Part shown: in pieces, positions 7,794 through 17,997 of the stretch | Position numbering within the stretch: position 1 is the first letter of the stretch | Layout of the letters: each line of letters starts with the position of its first letter | Assembly: GCA_947446885.1 (NCBI GenBank) | Contig: CANFHZ010000013.1 | Span: 1-38,617, forward strand | Origin: Comamonadaceae bacterium | Lineage (GTDB): Bacteria > Pseudomonadota > Gammaproteobacteria > Burkholderiales > Burkholderiaceae_C | Length of the DNA stretch: 38,617 nucleotides | Direction: 5' to 3' | Translations under genes and position numbers: made by a program | Notes under the pieces: model-generated | The model's database searches: none | Told to the model about the DNA's origin: nothing | What the model saw: the letters and a program-made list of their open reading frames with translations, nothing else

Positions 7794-9233
7794 CTACTCC
7801 TCAGGCCCCCCACCCAGCACTTTGTACAGAGTCACTTGCGACTGCAGATAAGCCCATTGCGCAGCGGTCAGCGCCTGCTGGTCAGCGAGCACGGTGCGTT
7901 CCAGTTCGAGCACATCCAACTGGCTGGCAGCGCCGTGTTGCAAACGCAGGGTGACCAGTTTCAGGCGCTCGGTGTCGGCCTGGGTTTGGGCTTGCTGGGC
8001 CTGTAGCTGGCGTGCCCAGCCGGCGCGCGTGGCCAGTGCATCGGCCACTTCGCGAAAGGCCACTTGCACGGCTTTTTCGTACTGCACCATGGATGCCTCG
8101 GCCGCGGCGCGGGCCAGCTCCCAGGTAGCACGGTTGCGCCCGGCATCGAACAAAGGCATCAGGACTTGCGGTGCCAGGCTGAAGACCAAGGTACCGCTGC
8201 TGAGCAAGGTGCCGAGTTCGGCGCTGGCCGTACCGGCCGTGGCGGTCAGCGAAATGCGCGGAAAAAATGCAGCGCGGGCAGCGGCGATATTGGCGTTGGC
8301 AGCCTGCAGGCCTAACTCGGCCTGGCGGATGTCGGCTCGGCGCACCAGCAGCTCAGAGGGCAGACCCGCGGGCAATTCGGGGAGGCTGAATTGCCCAAAA
8401 CGTGCTGCCTGGAAGCGTGCGACCTGGGCCTGCGGAACAGGCTGGCCCAGCAGCAGCGTCAAGGCGTTTTCGTCCAGTGCCATTTGGCGCTCCAGTTGGG
8501 CCAGGGTAACGCGCACGCTTTCCAAAAAGGACTCACTCTGGCGCAACTCCAGCGCCGAAGACACGCCGTGGGCCGCGCGCAGCCGCAGCAAATCCAAACT
8601 GGCCTGCCGCGAGGCCAGCGCCTGTTGCGCCAGATCCAGGCTGCGGGCGTCAGCGAGCAAAGCAATCCAGGCCTGCGCGACCATCGTCACCAAAGTGATT
8701 TGGGTGGTGCGCCGGGCCTCCTGGGTTGCCAGGTACTGGGCCAGCGCCTGCGCCTTGAGGCCGCTGACGCGGCCAAAGAAATCGAATTCATAGGCGGTGA
8801 CCGCCAGGCCTGCCGTCACGCTGGTGGTCTGCACGCCAAGGGCATTGGGTGCGCGTGTCATGCCAGCCAGCGCGTTGACCGTGGGCAACTGATCGGCGCT
8901 GCGTATGCCCCACTGCGCCTGCGCCTGGGCGATGGTGAGAACGGCAAGCCGCATGTCGCTGTTGTGGGTCAGGGCCAAGGCAATCAGCGCTTGCAAGTCG
9001 GGGTCGTCAAAGTAGCTGCGCCAGGGCAGCAAGGCACCCGCCGCAGCCACAGGCGCATCGGCCGTGCGCGGCCATTCGGCAGAGCCCACCGGCCGGGGCA
9101 GCACGTTCACCGGATCGGGCGGCATCAGCGACTCGCAGGACGCAAGCAGAAGCAGCGCGCTTATTGCGAAGGCGCGCCGCACCGGCCTGGCAGCACCGGC
9201 AAAACCGGGACGGAGCTTGGCAGATTTATGCAT
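7794..9233 (-). CDS. RND efflux outer-membrane factor, NodT/OprM family lipoprotein
   Basis: A 479-residue TolC-like channel. The N terminus is a lipoprotein signal with lipobox LLASC (lipidated cysteine C33), followed by two outer-membrane-efflux repeats; long alpha-helical stretches rich in Ala/Gln/Leu build the periplasmic barrel. It ends the tripartite operon. Its ATG overlaps the pump gene's stop in an 8-base ATGCATAA, so translation is coupled to the pump. An in-frame upstream extension to 9335 lies inside the pump gene and precedes the signal sequence, so it is not used. It should join the pump and adaptor to form an envelope-spanning exporter. Confidence 0.88.
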   Translation of the reverse strand: MHKSAKLRPGFAGAARPVRRAFAISALLLLASCESLMPPDPVNVLPRPVGSAEWPRTADAPVAAAGALLPWRSYFDDPDLQALIALALTHNSDMRLAVLTIAQAQAQWGIRSADQLPTVNALAGMTRAPNALGVQTTSVTAGLAVTAYEFDFFGRVSGLKAQALAQYLATQEARRTTQITLVTMVAQAWIALLADARSLDLAQQALASRQASLDLLRLRAAHGVSSALELRQSESFLESVRVTLAQLERQMALDENALTLLLGQPVPQAQVARFQAARFGQFSLPELPAGLPSELLVRRADIRQAELGLQAANANIAAARAAFFPRISLTATAGTASAELGTLLSSGTLVFSLAPQVLMPLFDAGRNRATWELARAAAEASMVQYEKAVQVAFREVADALATRAGWARQLQAQQAQTQADTERLKLVTLRLQHGAASQLDVLELERTVLADQQALTAAQWAYLQSQVTLYKVLGGGPEE

Positions 9234-12200
9234 CACCTTGTATCCCCATGTGCGTGGCCTGCTCGGCATGCAGCTGCTGCTGGCGCGGACTGTCTTTGAA
9301 AAGGCTGCGTATGACCACAAAAAATACCGGTACAAACAAAACAGCCAGACTGGTGCCGGTCACGATGCCGCCGATAACCCCGGTGCCAATCACCCGCTGG
9401 CTGGCGGAACCGGCTCCGGTGGCGAAAGCCAGCGGCAGTACGCCCAAGGTGAAGGCCATGGAGGTCATCACGATGGGGCGGAAGCGCAGGTGGGCGGCCG
9501 CCAGCGCCGACTCGATCACGCTCTTGCCCTGGGCTTGCAGGTCTTTGGCGAATTCGATGATCAGAATCGCGTTTTTGGCCGACAGCCCGATGATGGTGAT
9601 CAGGCCCACCTGAAAGTACACGTCATTGGAATAACCGCGCAGCCAGGTGCCCAGCAGAACGCCGACCACGCCCAGCGGCACCACCAGAATCACCGCCAGC
9701 GGGATGGACCAGCTCTCGTACAGCGCAGCCAAACACAAAAACACCGACAGAATGGCAAAGCTGTACAGGATGAGCGACTGCGAACCGGCCAGTTTTTCCT
9801 CGCGCGAGAGGCCCGTCCATTCATAACCAAACCCGGCGGGCAGCTGGGCCGCCAGGCGCTCCATCTCCGCCATGGCTTGCCCGGTGCTAAAGCCCGGCGC
9901 GGCGCTGCCGCCGATACGCATGGCGGGATAACCGTTGTAGCGCACGGTCTGCATCGCGCCCGTGATCCAGCGGGTAGAGGCAAAGGCCGAGAACGGCACA
10001 GCCTGGCCGCGCGCGTTCAGCACGCTCAGACGCAGCACGTCGGCGGGCAGCATACGAGCCGGTGCGTCGGCCTGTACCACCACCCGTTGCAAACGGCCGG
10101 CGTTGGGAAAGTCATTGATATAGGCCGAACCCAGGGCGGTGGAAATAGCCGTGTTGATGGCGTCAAAACCCACGCCCAGGGCCTGGGCTTTGTCGCGGTC
10201 GATGTCGAGTTGGAGCTGGGGCGCGTCTTCCAAACCCTCGGGGCGGATCTGGCTGATCAGCGGGCTTTTGCCGGCCATGCCCAGCATCTGGTTGCGCGCG
10301 GCCAGCAAGGCCTCGTGGCCCAGTCCTGCGCGGTCTTGCAAGCGGAAGCTGAAGCCGGACGCAGTCCCCAATTCGGGAATAGGCGGCGGGCTGAGCGGAA
10401 AGATGAATGCATCACGAATGCGTGCCAGCGCGCCAAAGGCGCGGCCGGCCACGGCCTGTGAGGCGTTGGCGGCATCGGGGCGATCTTTCCAGTCCTTGAG
10501 CGTCACAAAAGCCAGCGCGGCGTTCTGACCCAAGCCAGAAAAGCTAAAGCCCAAAATGCCCACCATGCTTTGAACCTCCGGCTGCTGGAGCATAAAGCCC
10601 TCGACCTGCTGGATCACCGCACGGGTGCGCTCCTGCGTGGCACCAGGTGGCAGTTGCACGTTCACCAACATCGTGCCCTGGTCTTCGTTGGGCAAAAACG
10701 AGGTGGGCAAGCGCAGGTACATAAAAACCGCTGCGGCAATGACCGCCAGATAAATCACCAGATAACGCGCCGCGTGCGGCAGCATGCGCCCTACGCCGCG
10801 TTCATACCAGGCTGCTGTGCGTCCGAAGCCCCGGTTGAACACACCAAAAAAGCCCCCACGACCATGTTCCTGCCCCATCGGAATCGGCTGCAATAGGGTG
10901 GCACATAAAGCGGGGGTGAGCGACAGCGCCATCAGCGCCGAAAAGGCAATTGACACGCCCATGACCGTGGCGAACTGGCGGTAGATGTTGCCCACGGAGC
11001 CACTGAAAAAAGCCAGCGGTACGAACACCGAGATCAGCACCACCGTCACGCCCACGATGGCACCCGAAATTTGCCCCATGGCCTTGCGCGTGGCGGGCAG
11101 CGGATCCAGCCCCTCCTGGCGCATGATGCGCTCCACGTTCTCGACCACCACAATCGCGTCGTCCACCACGATGCCGATCACCAGCACCATGCCGAACATG
11201 GTCAGCACGTTGATCGAAAAACCCAGCGCCAGCAAAACCGCCAGGGTACCGAGCAAGGCCACCGGGACCACCAGCGTGGGAATGATGGTGTAGCGCCAGT
11301 TTTGCAGGAACAGGTACATCACCAGAAACACCAGTGCCACGGCTTCGAGCAGGGTCTCGGTGACCTGGCGGATGGACAAGGCCACGAAGCGGGAGCTGTC
11401 GTAGGGAATCGTCCAGGACATGCCTTTGGGGAAGAAGCGCTCCAGCTCCTGCATCTTCTCGCGCACTGCTTTGGCGGTCGCCAGAGCGTTTCCGCCGGGG
11501 GCGAGTTGCACGCCCATGCCGGTGGCGAGTTTGCCGTTCAAACGCGCCGAGGTGGCGTAGGCCTGGGCCCCGAGTTCGATGCGGGCCACATCTTTGAGGC
11601 GCACGGTGGAGCCATCGGGGTTGGCGCGGATGGTGATGCGGCCAAACTGCTCAACGCTGCTGAACTGGCCGTTGACCACCACCGTGGCGGCAATGCCTTG
11701 CCCGGCCACATTGGGCAGGCTGCCAATTTCACCGGCAGAAACCTGGGCATTCTGGGCGCGGATGGCGGCGCTCACATCGGCGGCTGACAGGTTCAATCCG
11801 AGCAACTTCGCCGGATCGATCCAGACCCGCATGGCGCGTTCGGTGCCGAACAACTGCGCCTGACCGACGCCGGGCAGGCGTTGCAACTCCGGCAGCACGT
11901 TGCGCGCTGCGTAGTCACCCAGCGCCACCGGCGTCCAAGCCGGATCGTCAGAGGTGAGGATGGTGAAGAGCAAAAAATTACTGCGCGCCTTGTCGACCCG
12001 CACGCCCTGTTGGGTCACCGTCGCGGGCAAGCGGGGTGTGGCGCGGGCCAGGCGGTTTTGCACATCGACCTGGGCCAGATCGGGGTTGGTTCCGGGCTGG
12101 AAACTCAAGGTGATATTGCCCGAACCGTCCGATTGCGCCACCGACTCCATATAAATCAGGCCGGGGGCGCCATTCATTTCGCGCTCAATGACGGAGAGCA

Positions 12201-12381
12201 CAGCGTCTTCCAATGTTTGCGCAGAGGCGCCGGGATAGGCTGCGGTGACCACGATAGATGGTGGCGCCACCGGCGGGTACTGCGAGATGGGCAACTGGGT
12301 CATCGCAACGCCGCCCAGCACCATGATGAACAGCGCGATGACCCACGCGAAGATGGGCCGGTTGATGAAAAAAGAAGCCAT
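9226..12381 (-). CDS. RND multidrug efflux pump, HAE-1 family (AcrB/MexB-like)
   Basis: A 1051-residue inner-membrane pump of the hydrophobic and amphiphilic efflux family, full length. It starts with the typical FFINRPIFAWVIAL and QLPISQYPPVAPP. The proton-relay residues are present: the DD pair in GIVVDDAIVVVENVERIM (helix 4) and the lysine in GLSAKNAILIIEFAKD (helix 10). The duplicated large periplasmic loops are intact. It uses the proton gradient to expel drugs, detergents or solvents through the outer-membrane factor. The adaptor gene ends 12 bp upstream. No TetR- or MarR-type regulator adjoins the operon. Confidence 0.93.
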   Translation of the reverse strand: MASFFINRPIFAWVIALFIMVLGGVAMTQLPISQYPPVAPPSIVVTAAYPGASAQTLEDAVLSVIEREMNGAPGLIYMESVAQSDGSGNITLSFQPGTNPDLAQVDVQNRLARATPRLPATVTQQGVRVDKARSNFLLFTILTSDDPAWTPVALGDYAARNVLPELQRLPGVGQAQLFGTERAMRVWIDPAKLLGLNLSAADVSAAIRAQNAQVSAGEIGSLPNVAGQGIAATVVVNGQFSSVEQFGRITIRANPDGSTVRLKDVARIELGAQAYATSARLNGKLATGMGVQLAPGGNALATAKAVREKMQELERFFPKGMSWTIPYDSSRFVALSIRQVTETLLEAVALVFLVMYLFLQNWRYTIIPTLVVPVALLGTLAVLLALGFSINVLTMFGMVLVIGIVVDDAIVVVENVERIMRQEGLDPLPATRKAMGQISGAIVGVTVVLISVFVPLAFFSGSVGNIYRQFATVMGVSIAFSALMALSLTPALCATLLQPIPMGQEHGRGGFFGVFNRGFGRTAAWYERGVGRMLPHAARYLVIYLAVIAAAVFMYLRLPTSFLPNEDQGTMLVNVQLPPGATQERTRAVIQQVEGFMLQQPEVQSMVGILGFSFSGLGQNAALAFVTLKDWKDRPDAANASQAVAGRAFGALARIRDAFIFPLSPPPIPELGTASGFSFRLQDRAGLGHEALLAARNQMLGMAGKSPLISQIRPEGLEDAPQLQLDIDRDKAQALGVGFDAINTAISTALGSAYINDFPNAGRLQRVVVQADAPARMLPADVLRLSVLNARGQAVPFSAFASTRWITGAMQTVRYNGYPAMRIGGSAAPGFSTGQAMAEMERLAAQLPAGFGYEWTGLSREEKLAGSQSLILYSFAILSVFLCLAALYESWSIPLAVILVVPLGVVGVLLGTWLRGYSNDVYFQVGLITIIGLSAKNAILIIEFAKDLQAQGKSVIESALAAAHLRFRPIVMTSMAFTLGVLPLAFATGAGSASQRVIGTGVIGGIVTGTSLAVLFVPVFFVVIRSLFKDSPRQQQLHAEQATHMGIQGDA

Positions 12382-12393
12382 GCCGCGCGCCCC

Positions 12394-13686
12394 TCAGCGG
12401 CTGGCTGCCGGGGCCGGAGCCGGTGCCACCGCTGCGGGCGGCGCAGCCGCAGGCGCCGCACCAGGTACCGTCTGGGCCGGGCTGCCGGGTGGGGCCCAGG
12501 GCACGGGCTTAACCGGCGCGTCACCGCGCAGCTTCTGGAAGCCGTCGACCATCACCTGCTCGCCCGCTTGCAGACCCTCGGTCACCACCCACTGGGTGCC
12601 GCGCTGCCCACCGACCTTGACCGGGCGCGGTTTCACCTTGCCCTCGCTGTCCACCACCATCACGGTGTCGCCCTGGGTCGAGCGCGTAAGCGCCTGCTGC
12701 GGCAGCAAGATGGCGTTACTGGCCAGCGACTGCTCCAGGCGCACCCGCACATAGAGGCCGGGAAACAGCACGCCGTCGGCGTTAGGGATCTCGGCGCGCA
12801 AGGTGACTTGCCCGGAGCTGGGGTCCACCGTCACGTCGGAGAACAGCAAGCGGCCACTCTGTGCGTATTCGCTGCCGTCCTCCATAACCAGGCGCACGCT
12901 GGCGGCGTGGTTGCCAGGGGCACGCTTGAGCAAGCCGCTGTCCAGCGCGGCGCGCAGGCGCATCAGCTCGCTGGCCGACTGGGTGAAATTAACCAGCATG
13001 GGATGGGTTTGCTGCACCAGCGCCATGGGCGTGGCCTCGCCCTGCCCGACCAGCGCGCCCTCGGTGACCAGCGCGCGGCCAATACGTCCGGCAATCGGCG
13101 AACTGACCGATGCGTAGGTCAGGTTGATGCGCGCGGTCTGGATGGCAGCCCGGGCCACGGCCAGGTCCGCCTCGGCCTGCTTGTGGGCGGCCTGAGCCGC
13201 CACGTATTCCTGCTGGCTGATGGCGCGGGCTTCTGCCAAGGGCCGGTAACGCTCCAGCACGCTACCGGCCTGCATCAGATTGGCCTCGGCCTTGGACTGG
13301 GTAGCCAGTGCGCTGTCCAGCGCTGCGCGGTACGGTCCGGCGTCGATCTCGAACAACGGCTGCCCGGCGCGCACCAAGCTGCCTTCTTCAAATAAGCGCC
13401 GCTGCACGATGCCGGCGGCACGGGCCCGCACCTGTGCCACCCGTGAGGCCTCCAAACGGCCGGGCAGTTCGACCATCAGACCAACATCCCCTGGGGTGGT
13501 TGTGACGACCCCGACCTCAGCCGGCGGCATCGCACCGGCGGCGGGGCCACCCCCGCCCACTGCTCCGCCCGCTCCCGGTGCCGGAGTGCCAGCCGGCCCG
13601 CACGCGGCCAGAAAACCCGCCAGCGCCCAAACGCACAGGCGCACCACGCGTTGAGGTGGGCACACACCCCCAGAAAAAAATGTCAT
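12394..13686 (-). CDS. RND efflux periplasmic adaptor (AcrA/MexA-like lipoprotein)
   Basis: A 430-residue membrane-fusion protein. The lipobox FLAAC places the lipidated cysteine at residue 29. A low-complexity Gly/Ala/Pro linker follows, then the MexA-like core: ELPGRLEASRVAQVRARAAGIV, the biotinyl-lipoyl-like hairpin, and ASVSSPIAGRIGRALVTEGALVGQG. The C-terminal ~40 residues are an unusual Ala/Pro-rich tail (APAAAPPAAVAPAPAPAASR). It links the pump to the outer-membrane channel. ATG 13686 is taken; a TTG two codons upstream is possible. It is first in the efflux operon, divergent from the oxalate operon. Confidence 0.9.
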   Translation of the reverse strand: MTFFSGGVCPPQRVVRLCVWALAGFLAACGPAGTPAPGAGGAVGGGGPAAGAMPPAEVGVVTTTPGDVGLMVELPGRLEASRVAQVRARAAGIVQRRLFEEGSLVRAGQPLFEIDAGPYRAALDSALATQSKAEANLMQAGSVLERYRPLAEARAISQQEYVAAQAAHKQAEADLAVARAAIQTARINLTYASVSSPIAGRIGRALVTEGALVGQGEATPMALVQQTHPMLVNFTQSASELMRLRAALDSGLLKRAPGNHAASVRLVMEDGSEYAQSGRLLFSDVTVDPSSGQVTLRAEIPNADGVLFPGLYVRVRLEQSLASNAILLPQQALTRSTQGDTVMVVDSEGKVKPRPVKVGGQRGTQWVVTEGLQAGEQVMVDGFQKLRGDAPVKPVPWAPPGSPAQTVPGAAPAAAPPAAVAPAPAPAASR

Positions 13687-13984
13687 AACCAAGGTCCGAT
13701 CGGGACAAAAAAATAGCGCCGGTCGGCGCCTGAGCGTTTCAGTTTAAACCCGCAGCCCCCCACATTCCACACCTGCAGCCTGCGCTTTACATGCTTTGCC
13801 CGGCGGCCCACTCGGTGTTTACCCTGTACGGGTGGCGTTCGCCTCAGCCCTACCATTGATGCTGGCGTTTACGCGGCCCACCCATTCGATGTGGCCGGGC
13901 GAAAGCCAAGCACGCAGGGCTGAATCCACACAAAGCAACCGGCCAGGACCGGCGCGATCTACCTCTATGACCGGAGCACCGCAT
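13687..13984. other. Divergent intergenic region between the efflux and oxalate operons
   Basis: About 300 bp must hold the promoters of both operons. I see an imperfect dyad GTCCGATCGGGAC at 13694-13706, next to the adaptor start, and a short GCGCC/GGCGC hairpin around 13716-13729. No convincing -10/-35 pair and no known operator can be named. GGAG at 13973-13976 is the ribosome-binding site of the oxalyl-CoA decarboxylase gene. Confidence 0.4.
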
Positions 13985-15718
13985 ATGCCAGCACATTCCT
14001 CTGGCGCAGCAGATGCCACACAGGCACACGCCGCGCAGACCGATGGCTTCCACCTCGTTATCGACGCACTGAAGCTCAACGGTATCGACACCATCTTCGG
14101 CCTGCCGGGCATTCCTATCACCGACCTGACGCGTATGGCGCAAACCGCAGGGATGCGGGTGATTTCCTTCCGCCATGAGCAGCACGCCGGCAACGCGGCA
14201 GCGGCGGCAGGCTTCTTGACGCAAAAGCCGGGTATTTGCCTGACAGTCTCCGCACCGGGGTTTTTGAATGGTCTGACGGCGCTGGCCAACGCCACGACCA
14301 ACTGCTTTCCCATGATTTTGATCAGCGGCTCCAGCGAGCGCGAGATCGTCGATTTGCAGCAGGGCGATTACGAGGAAATGGACCAGCTCGCGATTGCCAA
14401 GCCGCTGTGCAAGGCCGCATTCCGGGTGCTGCACGCGCAGGACATTGGCGTGGGCATCGCCCGCGCCATCCGGGCTGCGCTCTCAGGCCGCCCAGGTGGC
14501 GTGTACCTGGACTTACCGGCCAAGCTGTTCGCCCAGACCATGGATGCGGCAGCGGGTACGGCCTCGCTCATCAAAGTGGTGGACGCCGCGCCGCGCCAGT
14601 TGCCTGCCCCGGATGCTGTGCAGCGGGCACTCGATGTGCTCAAAGGCGCACAAAAGCCCTTGATTTTGCTGGGCAAAGGCGCAGCCTACGCGCAGGCCGA
14701 TGCCTCGATCCGCGCGCTGGTGGAGCGCTCGGGCATCCCCTATCTGCCCATGTCCATGGCCAAAGGTTTGCTGCCGGACACACATGCCCAATGTGCATCC
14801 GCTGCCCGCTCCCATGTGCTGGCGGAAGCCGACGTGGTGCTGCTGATCGGTGCGCGCCTGAACTGGCTGCTCTCGCACGGCAAGGGCAAGACCTGGGGCG
14901 GCTCCACAACACGGCGCTTCATCCAGATCGACATTGCACCTACCGAGATGGACAGCAACGTCGCAATCGCCGCGCCGCTGGTGGGTGACGTGGGCTCTTG
15001 CGTGGACGCGCTGCTGGCGGGCATGGGCTCCAACTGGGCGGCACCGCCTGCCGAATGGACCCGCGCAGTCTTTGACAAGCGCGACAAAAACCAGGCCAAG
15101 ATGGCCGAGACCCTGGCCAAGAATCCCACGCCCATGAACTTCCACAGCGCGCTCAGCGCGGTGCGCCAAGTCATACGCGACAACCCCGAGGCGATTTTGG
15201 TGAACGAAGGTGCCAACACCCTGGACTTCACCCGCAGCATTGTGGACATGTACCTGCCACGCAAGCGCCTGGACGTGGGTACCTGGGGCATTATGGGCAT
15301 CGGCATGGGCTTCTCCGTCGCCGCCGCAGTGGTCACCGGCAAACCAGTCATTGCGATCGAGGGCGACAGCGCCTTTGGCTTCAGCGGCATGGAGGTCGAA
15401 ACAATTTGCCGCTACCACCTGCCGGTCTGCGTGGTGGTGTTCAACAACAACGGGGTGTACCGCGGCACCGATGTGAATGGATCGGGCGGTGCCGATGTAG
15501 CGCCCACGGTATTCGTCAAGGGCGCGCGCTACGAAATGATGATGCAAGCCTTTGGCGGCGTGGGCGTGGTGGCCAACACGCCGGCCGAATTGGGCGCCGC
15601 TATGCGCGAAGCCGTGGCCAGCGGCAAGCCCACGCTGATCAACGCCATCATCGACGAGACCGCAGGTACCGAGAGCGGACGCATTACCATGCTCAACCCG
15701 CAAACCGCGAAAAAGTAA
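13985..15718 (+). CDS. oxc: Oxalyl-CoA decarboxylase
   Basis: A 577-residue thiamine-diphosphate enzyme converting oxalyl-CoA to formyl-CoA and CO2. The N-terminal Pyr domain has [11 protein letters not shown] and the catalytic glutamate E65 in [12 protein letters not shown]; the C-terminal PP domain has the ThDP/Mg motif from GDS at ~460 to FNNNGVYRG at ~490. Length and the formyl-CoA transferase next door separate it from acetolactate synthase relatives. The start at 13985 has GGAG 8 bp upstream; an in-frame ATG at 13967 lacks one. It heads the oxalate operon, with 29 bp to the next gene. Confidence 0.95.
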   Translation: MPAHSSGAADATQAHAAQTDGFHLVIDALKLNGIDTIFGLPGIPITDLTRMAQTAGMRVISFRHEQHAGNAAAAAGFLTQKPGICLTVSAPGFLNGLTALANATTNCFPMILISGSSEREIVDLQQGDYEEMDQLAIAKPLCKAAFRVLHAQDIGVGIARAIRAALSGRPGGVYLDLPAKLFAQTMDAAAGTASLIKVVDAAPRQLPAPDAVQRALDVLKGAQKPLILLGKGAAYAQADASIRALVERSGIPYLPMSMAKGLLPDTHAQCASAARSHVLAEADVVLLIGARLNWLLSHGKGKTWGGSTTRRFIQIDIAPTEMDSNVAIAAPLVGDVGSCVDALLAGMGSNWAAPPAEWTRAVFDKRDKNQAKMAETLAKNPTPMNFHSALSAVRQVIRDNPEAILVNEGANTLDFTRSIVDMYLPRKRLDVGTWGIMGIGMGFSVAAAVVTGKPVIAIEGDSAFGFSGMEVETICRYHLPVCVVVFNNNGVYRGTDVNGSGGADVAPTVFVKGARYEMMMQAFGGVGVVANTPAELGAAMREAVASGKPTLINAIIDETAGTESGRITMLNPQTAKK

Positions 15719-15747
15719 TTCACAGCAATCTTGAGGAAAACTGATTT

Positions 15748-16995
15748 ATGAGCAAGGCATTAGACGGCGTTCGCATTCTTGACTTCACCCACGTCCAGTC
15801 CGGGCCGACCTGCACCCAGCTGCTGGCGTGGTTCGGCGCGGATGTGATCAAGGTGGAAAAGGCCGGTGAAGGCGACGCCACCCGTGGCCAACTGCGTGAC
15901 ATCCCCGGCGTGGACAGCCTGTACTTCACCATGCTCAACCACAACAAGCGCTCGATCACGGTGAACACCAAAGACCCCAAGGGCAAAGAGGTGCTGGACC
16001 GCTTGATCAAGACCTGCGACGTGCTGGTCGAGAACTTCGCGCCCGGCGCACTGGACCGCATGGGCTTCACCTGGGAACGCATCCAGGAGCTCAACCCCCG
16101 CATGATCGTGGCCTCGGTCAAAGGCTTCGGCCCAGGCAAATACGAAGACTGTAAGGTCTATGAAAACGTGGCGCAGTGCGCAGGCGGCGCGGCCTCCACC
16201 ACCGGTTTTGACGACGGCCCGCCCCTGGTCACCGGCGCGCAGATCGGCGACTCGGGCACCGGCTTGCATCTGGCCCTGGGCATTGTTGCGGCGCTCTACC
16301 AGCGCAACAGCAGCGGGCGCGGCCAGAAAGTGCTGGCACCCATGCAGGACGCCGTGCTCAACCTGTGCCGCGTCAAGCTGCGCGACCAACAGCGCCTGGC
16401 CCGCACGGGCACCATGAACGAGTACCCGCAGTACCCGGACACGCCTTTTGGCGATTCGGTGCCGCGCGCGGGCAATGCATCGGGTGGCGGCCAGCCCGGC
16501 TCTATCCTCAAATGCAAAGGCTGGGAGACTGACCCCAACGCCTATATCTACTTCATCACCCAGGCAGCGGTCTGGCCCGCGGTGTGCAAGGTCATAGGCC
16601 AGGAAGACTGGATTACCGACCCCGACTACGCAACGCCGCCCAAGCGCCTGCCGCATCTGAAGAAAATTTTTGCCCGCATCGAAGAGTGGACCATGACCAA
16701 GACCAAGTTCGAGGCCATGGACATACTGAACCAGTTCGACATCCCCTGCGGGCCGATTTTGTCGATGAAAGAAATCGCCGAAGAGCCCTCGCTGCGTGCC
16801 ACCGGCACCGTGGTTGAGGTGGATCACCCTGAGCGCGGCAAGTACCTCACGGTGGGCAACCCGATCAAGATGTCGGACAGCATCACCGAGGTGAAACGCT
16901 CACCGCTCTTGGGTGAGCACACCGAGGAAGTGCTGGTGCAGTTGGGCTACAGCAGCGCCGAGATCGGCAGCCTGCGCGAAGCCAAGGTCATCTGA
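15748..16995 (+). CDS. frc: Formyl-CoA:oxalate CoA-transferase
   Basis: A 415-residue class III CoA-transferase that moves CoA from formyl-CoA to oxalate, regenerating oxalyl-CoA and releasing formate. The catalytic aspartate is D168 in [10 protein letters not shown], matching Asp169 of the Oxalobacter enzyme after a one-residue deletion upstream. [14 protein letters not shown], the [15 protein letters not shown] block and the family's glycine loop ([10 protein letters not shown]) are present, and these separate Frc from CaiB/BaiF relatives. GAGGAAAA sits ~7 bp before the start. It forms the core oxalate cycle with the decarboxylase in front of it. Confidence 0.95.
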   Translation: MSKALDGVRILDFTHVQSGPTCTQLLAWFGADVIKVEKAGEGDATRGQLRDIPGVDSLYFTMLNHNKRSITVNTKDPKGKEVLDRLIKTCDVLVENFAPGALDRMGFTWERIQELNPRMIVASVKGFGPGKYEDCKVYENVAQCAGGAASTTGFDDGPPLVTGAQIGDSGTGLHLALGIVAALYQRNSSGRGQKVLAPMQDAVLNLCRVKLRDQQRLARTGTMNEYPQYPDTPFGDSVPRAGNASGGGQPGSILKCKGWETDPNAYIYFITQAAVWPAVCKVIGQEDWITDPDYATPPKRLPHLKKIFARIEEWTMTKTKFEAMDILNQFDIPCGPILSMKEIAEEPSLRATGTVVEVDHPERGKYLTVGNPIKMSDSITEVKRSPLLGEHTEEVLVQLGYSSAEIGSLREAKVI

Positions 16996-17019
16996 AACCC
17001 GTACCGGATACCTCGCACC

Positions 17020-17949
17020 ATGAAAATCGTTTTAATCGGTCAGCAGGATTTCGGCAAGGCCGCGCTCGAAGCCATTCTTGCGCGCGGCGACGAGGTAGTG
17101 GGCGTTTTCTGCCGCCCGGAAAAACCCGGCACCAAACCCGATGCGCTGCGGGTGGAAGCACAGGCGCGTGGCCTCAACGTGCTGCAACTGGACAAGCTCA
17201 CCGACCAGGCCGCGCACGACGCCATGCACAGCCTGCAGCCGGACATCGGGGTGATGGCCTATGTGGTGCAGTTTGCGCCGCAGTCGCTGCTGAACATCCC
17301 CAAGCACGGCACCATCCAGTACCACCCTTCCCTGCTGCCCAAGTACCGGGGGCCGTCGGCGATCAACTGGGCGATGGCGCGTGGTGAAAAGCAAACCGGT
17401 CTGACCATCTTCCGCCCCAGCGACGGCTTGGACGAGGGCCTGGTGATTCTCCAAAAGACCTGCGACATCGGCCCGGATGAGACGCTGGGGGAGCTGTATT
17501 TCAACAAGTTGTTTCCCATGGGCGTGGCCGCACTGCTGGAGGCGGCTGACGCCGTGGTCGCCGGTCGTTACACCACGTCGGAGCAAGATGAGGCGCAGGC
17601 CAGCTACGAAGGTTGGTTCCAGGCGGCTGAATCCAAAATCAACTGGGCCAACCATGTCGATGGGGTGTATGACCTGATCCGCGCCTGCAATCCCGCTCCC
17701 GGTGCTTGGACAAACCTGAATGACACCAAGCTCTTTGTCTACGACTGCCGCAAGCACCGCATCGGGCGCTACGGCGACAGCAAAGGCAAACCCGGCGAGA
17801 TCACCCAAATCGGCGAGACGTCGATTTTTGTGGCATCGCAGAGCGGGCAGATTGAGATACTGAAATTGCGCGCCGAAGACGGCAAAAAAATGGGCGCGGC
17901 CGACTACGCGCGCGCGCAGGGATTGGCAGTAGGCAGCAAACTGGCGTAG
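17020..17949 (+). CDS. Stand-alone 10-formyltetrahydrofolate hydrolase/formyltransferase-like protein
   Basis: A 309-residue formyltransferase-fold protein. It looks more like the N-terminal hydrolase domain of animal 10-formyl-THF dehydrogenase (ALDH1L) than like Met-tRNA formyltransferase: KHGTIQYHPSLLPKYRGPSAINW, then TIFRPSDGLDEG and a C-terminal YEGWFQAAESKINW region. The catalytic pair is H102 and D138, at a constant offset of 4 from His106/Asp142 of that domain. The asparagine of Met-tRNA formyltransferases is Gln (Q100). No aldehyde dehydrogenase domain is attached. It lies between frc and the transporter in one operon, so it probably handles the formyl group from formyl-CoA, either as 10-formyl-THF hydrolysis or as transfer to THF. 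The substrate is not established. Confidence 0.78.
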   Translation: MKIVLIGQQDFGKAALEAILARGDEVVGVFCRPEKPGTKPDALRVEAQARGLNVLQLDKLTDQAAHDAMHSLQPDIGVMAYVVQFAPQSLLNIPKHGTIQYHPSLLPKYRGPSAINWAMARGEKQTGLTIFRPSDGLDEGLVILQKTCDIGPDETLGELYFNKLFPMGVAALLEAADAVVAGRYTTSEQDEAQASYEGWFQAAESKINWANHVDGVYDLIRACNPAPGAWTNLNDTKLFVYDCRKHRIGRYGDSKGKPGEITQIGETSIFVASQSGQIEILKLRAEDGKKMGAADYARAQGLAVGSKLA

Positions 17950-17964
17950 CCGCTTTGCAGCGGC
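17949..17964 (+). repeat. Intra-operon stem-loop before the TctC gene
   Basis: A 6-bp GC-rich stem (GCCGCT / AGCGGC) with a TTGC tetraloop starts on the last base of the formyltransferase stop codon. There is no T-run. It could stabilise the downstream transcript so that the abundant binding protein is made in excess, as is common in transporter operons. That is inference only. Confidence 0.3.
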
Positions 17965-17997
17965 GCATTCGAATCATTCACCACAAGAGGAGACAGC

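Noticed and set aside
9064-10461. 465-codon + strand open frame over the efflux genes
   Set aside because: It is the complement of the outer-membrane factor and pump genes and has no recognisable domain.
13694-13706. GTCCGATCGGGAC imperfect dyad as an operator for the efflux operon
   Set aside because: It is short and imperfect, and it touches the adaptor start; no known TetR-type site matches it well enough to call.
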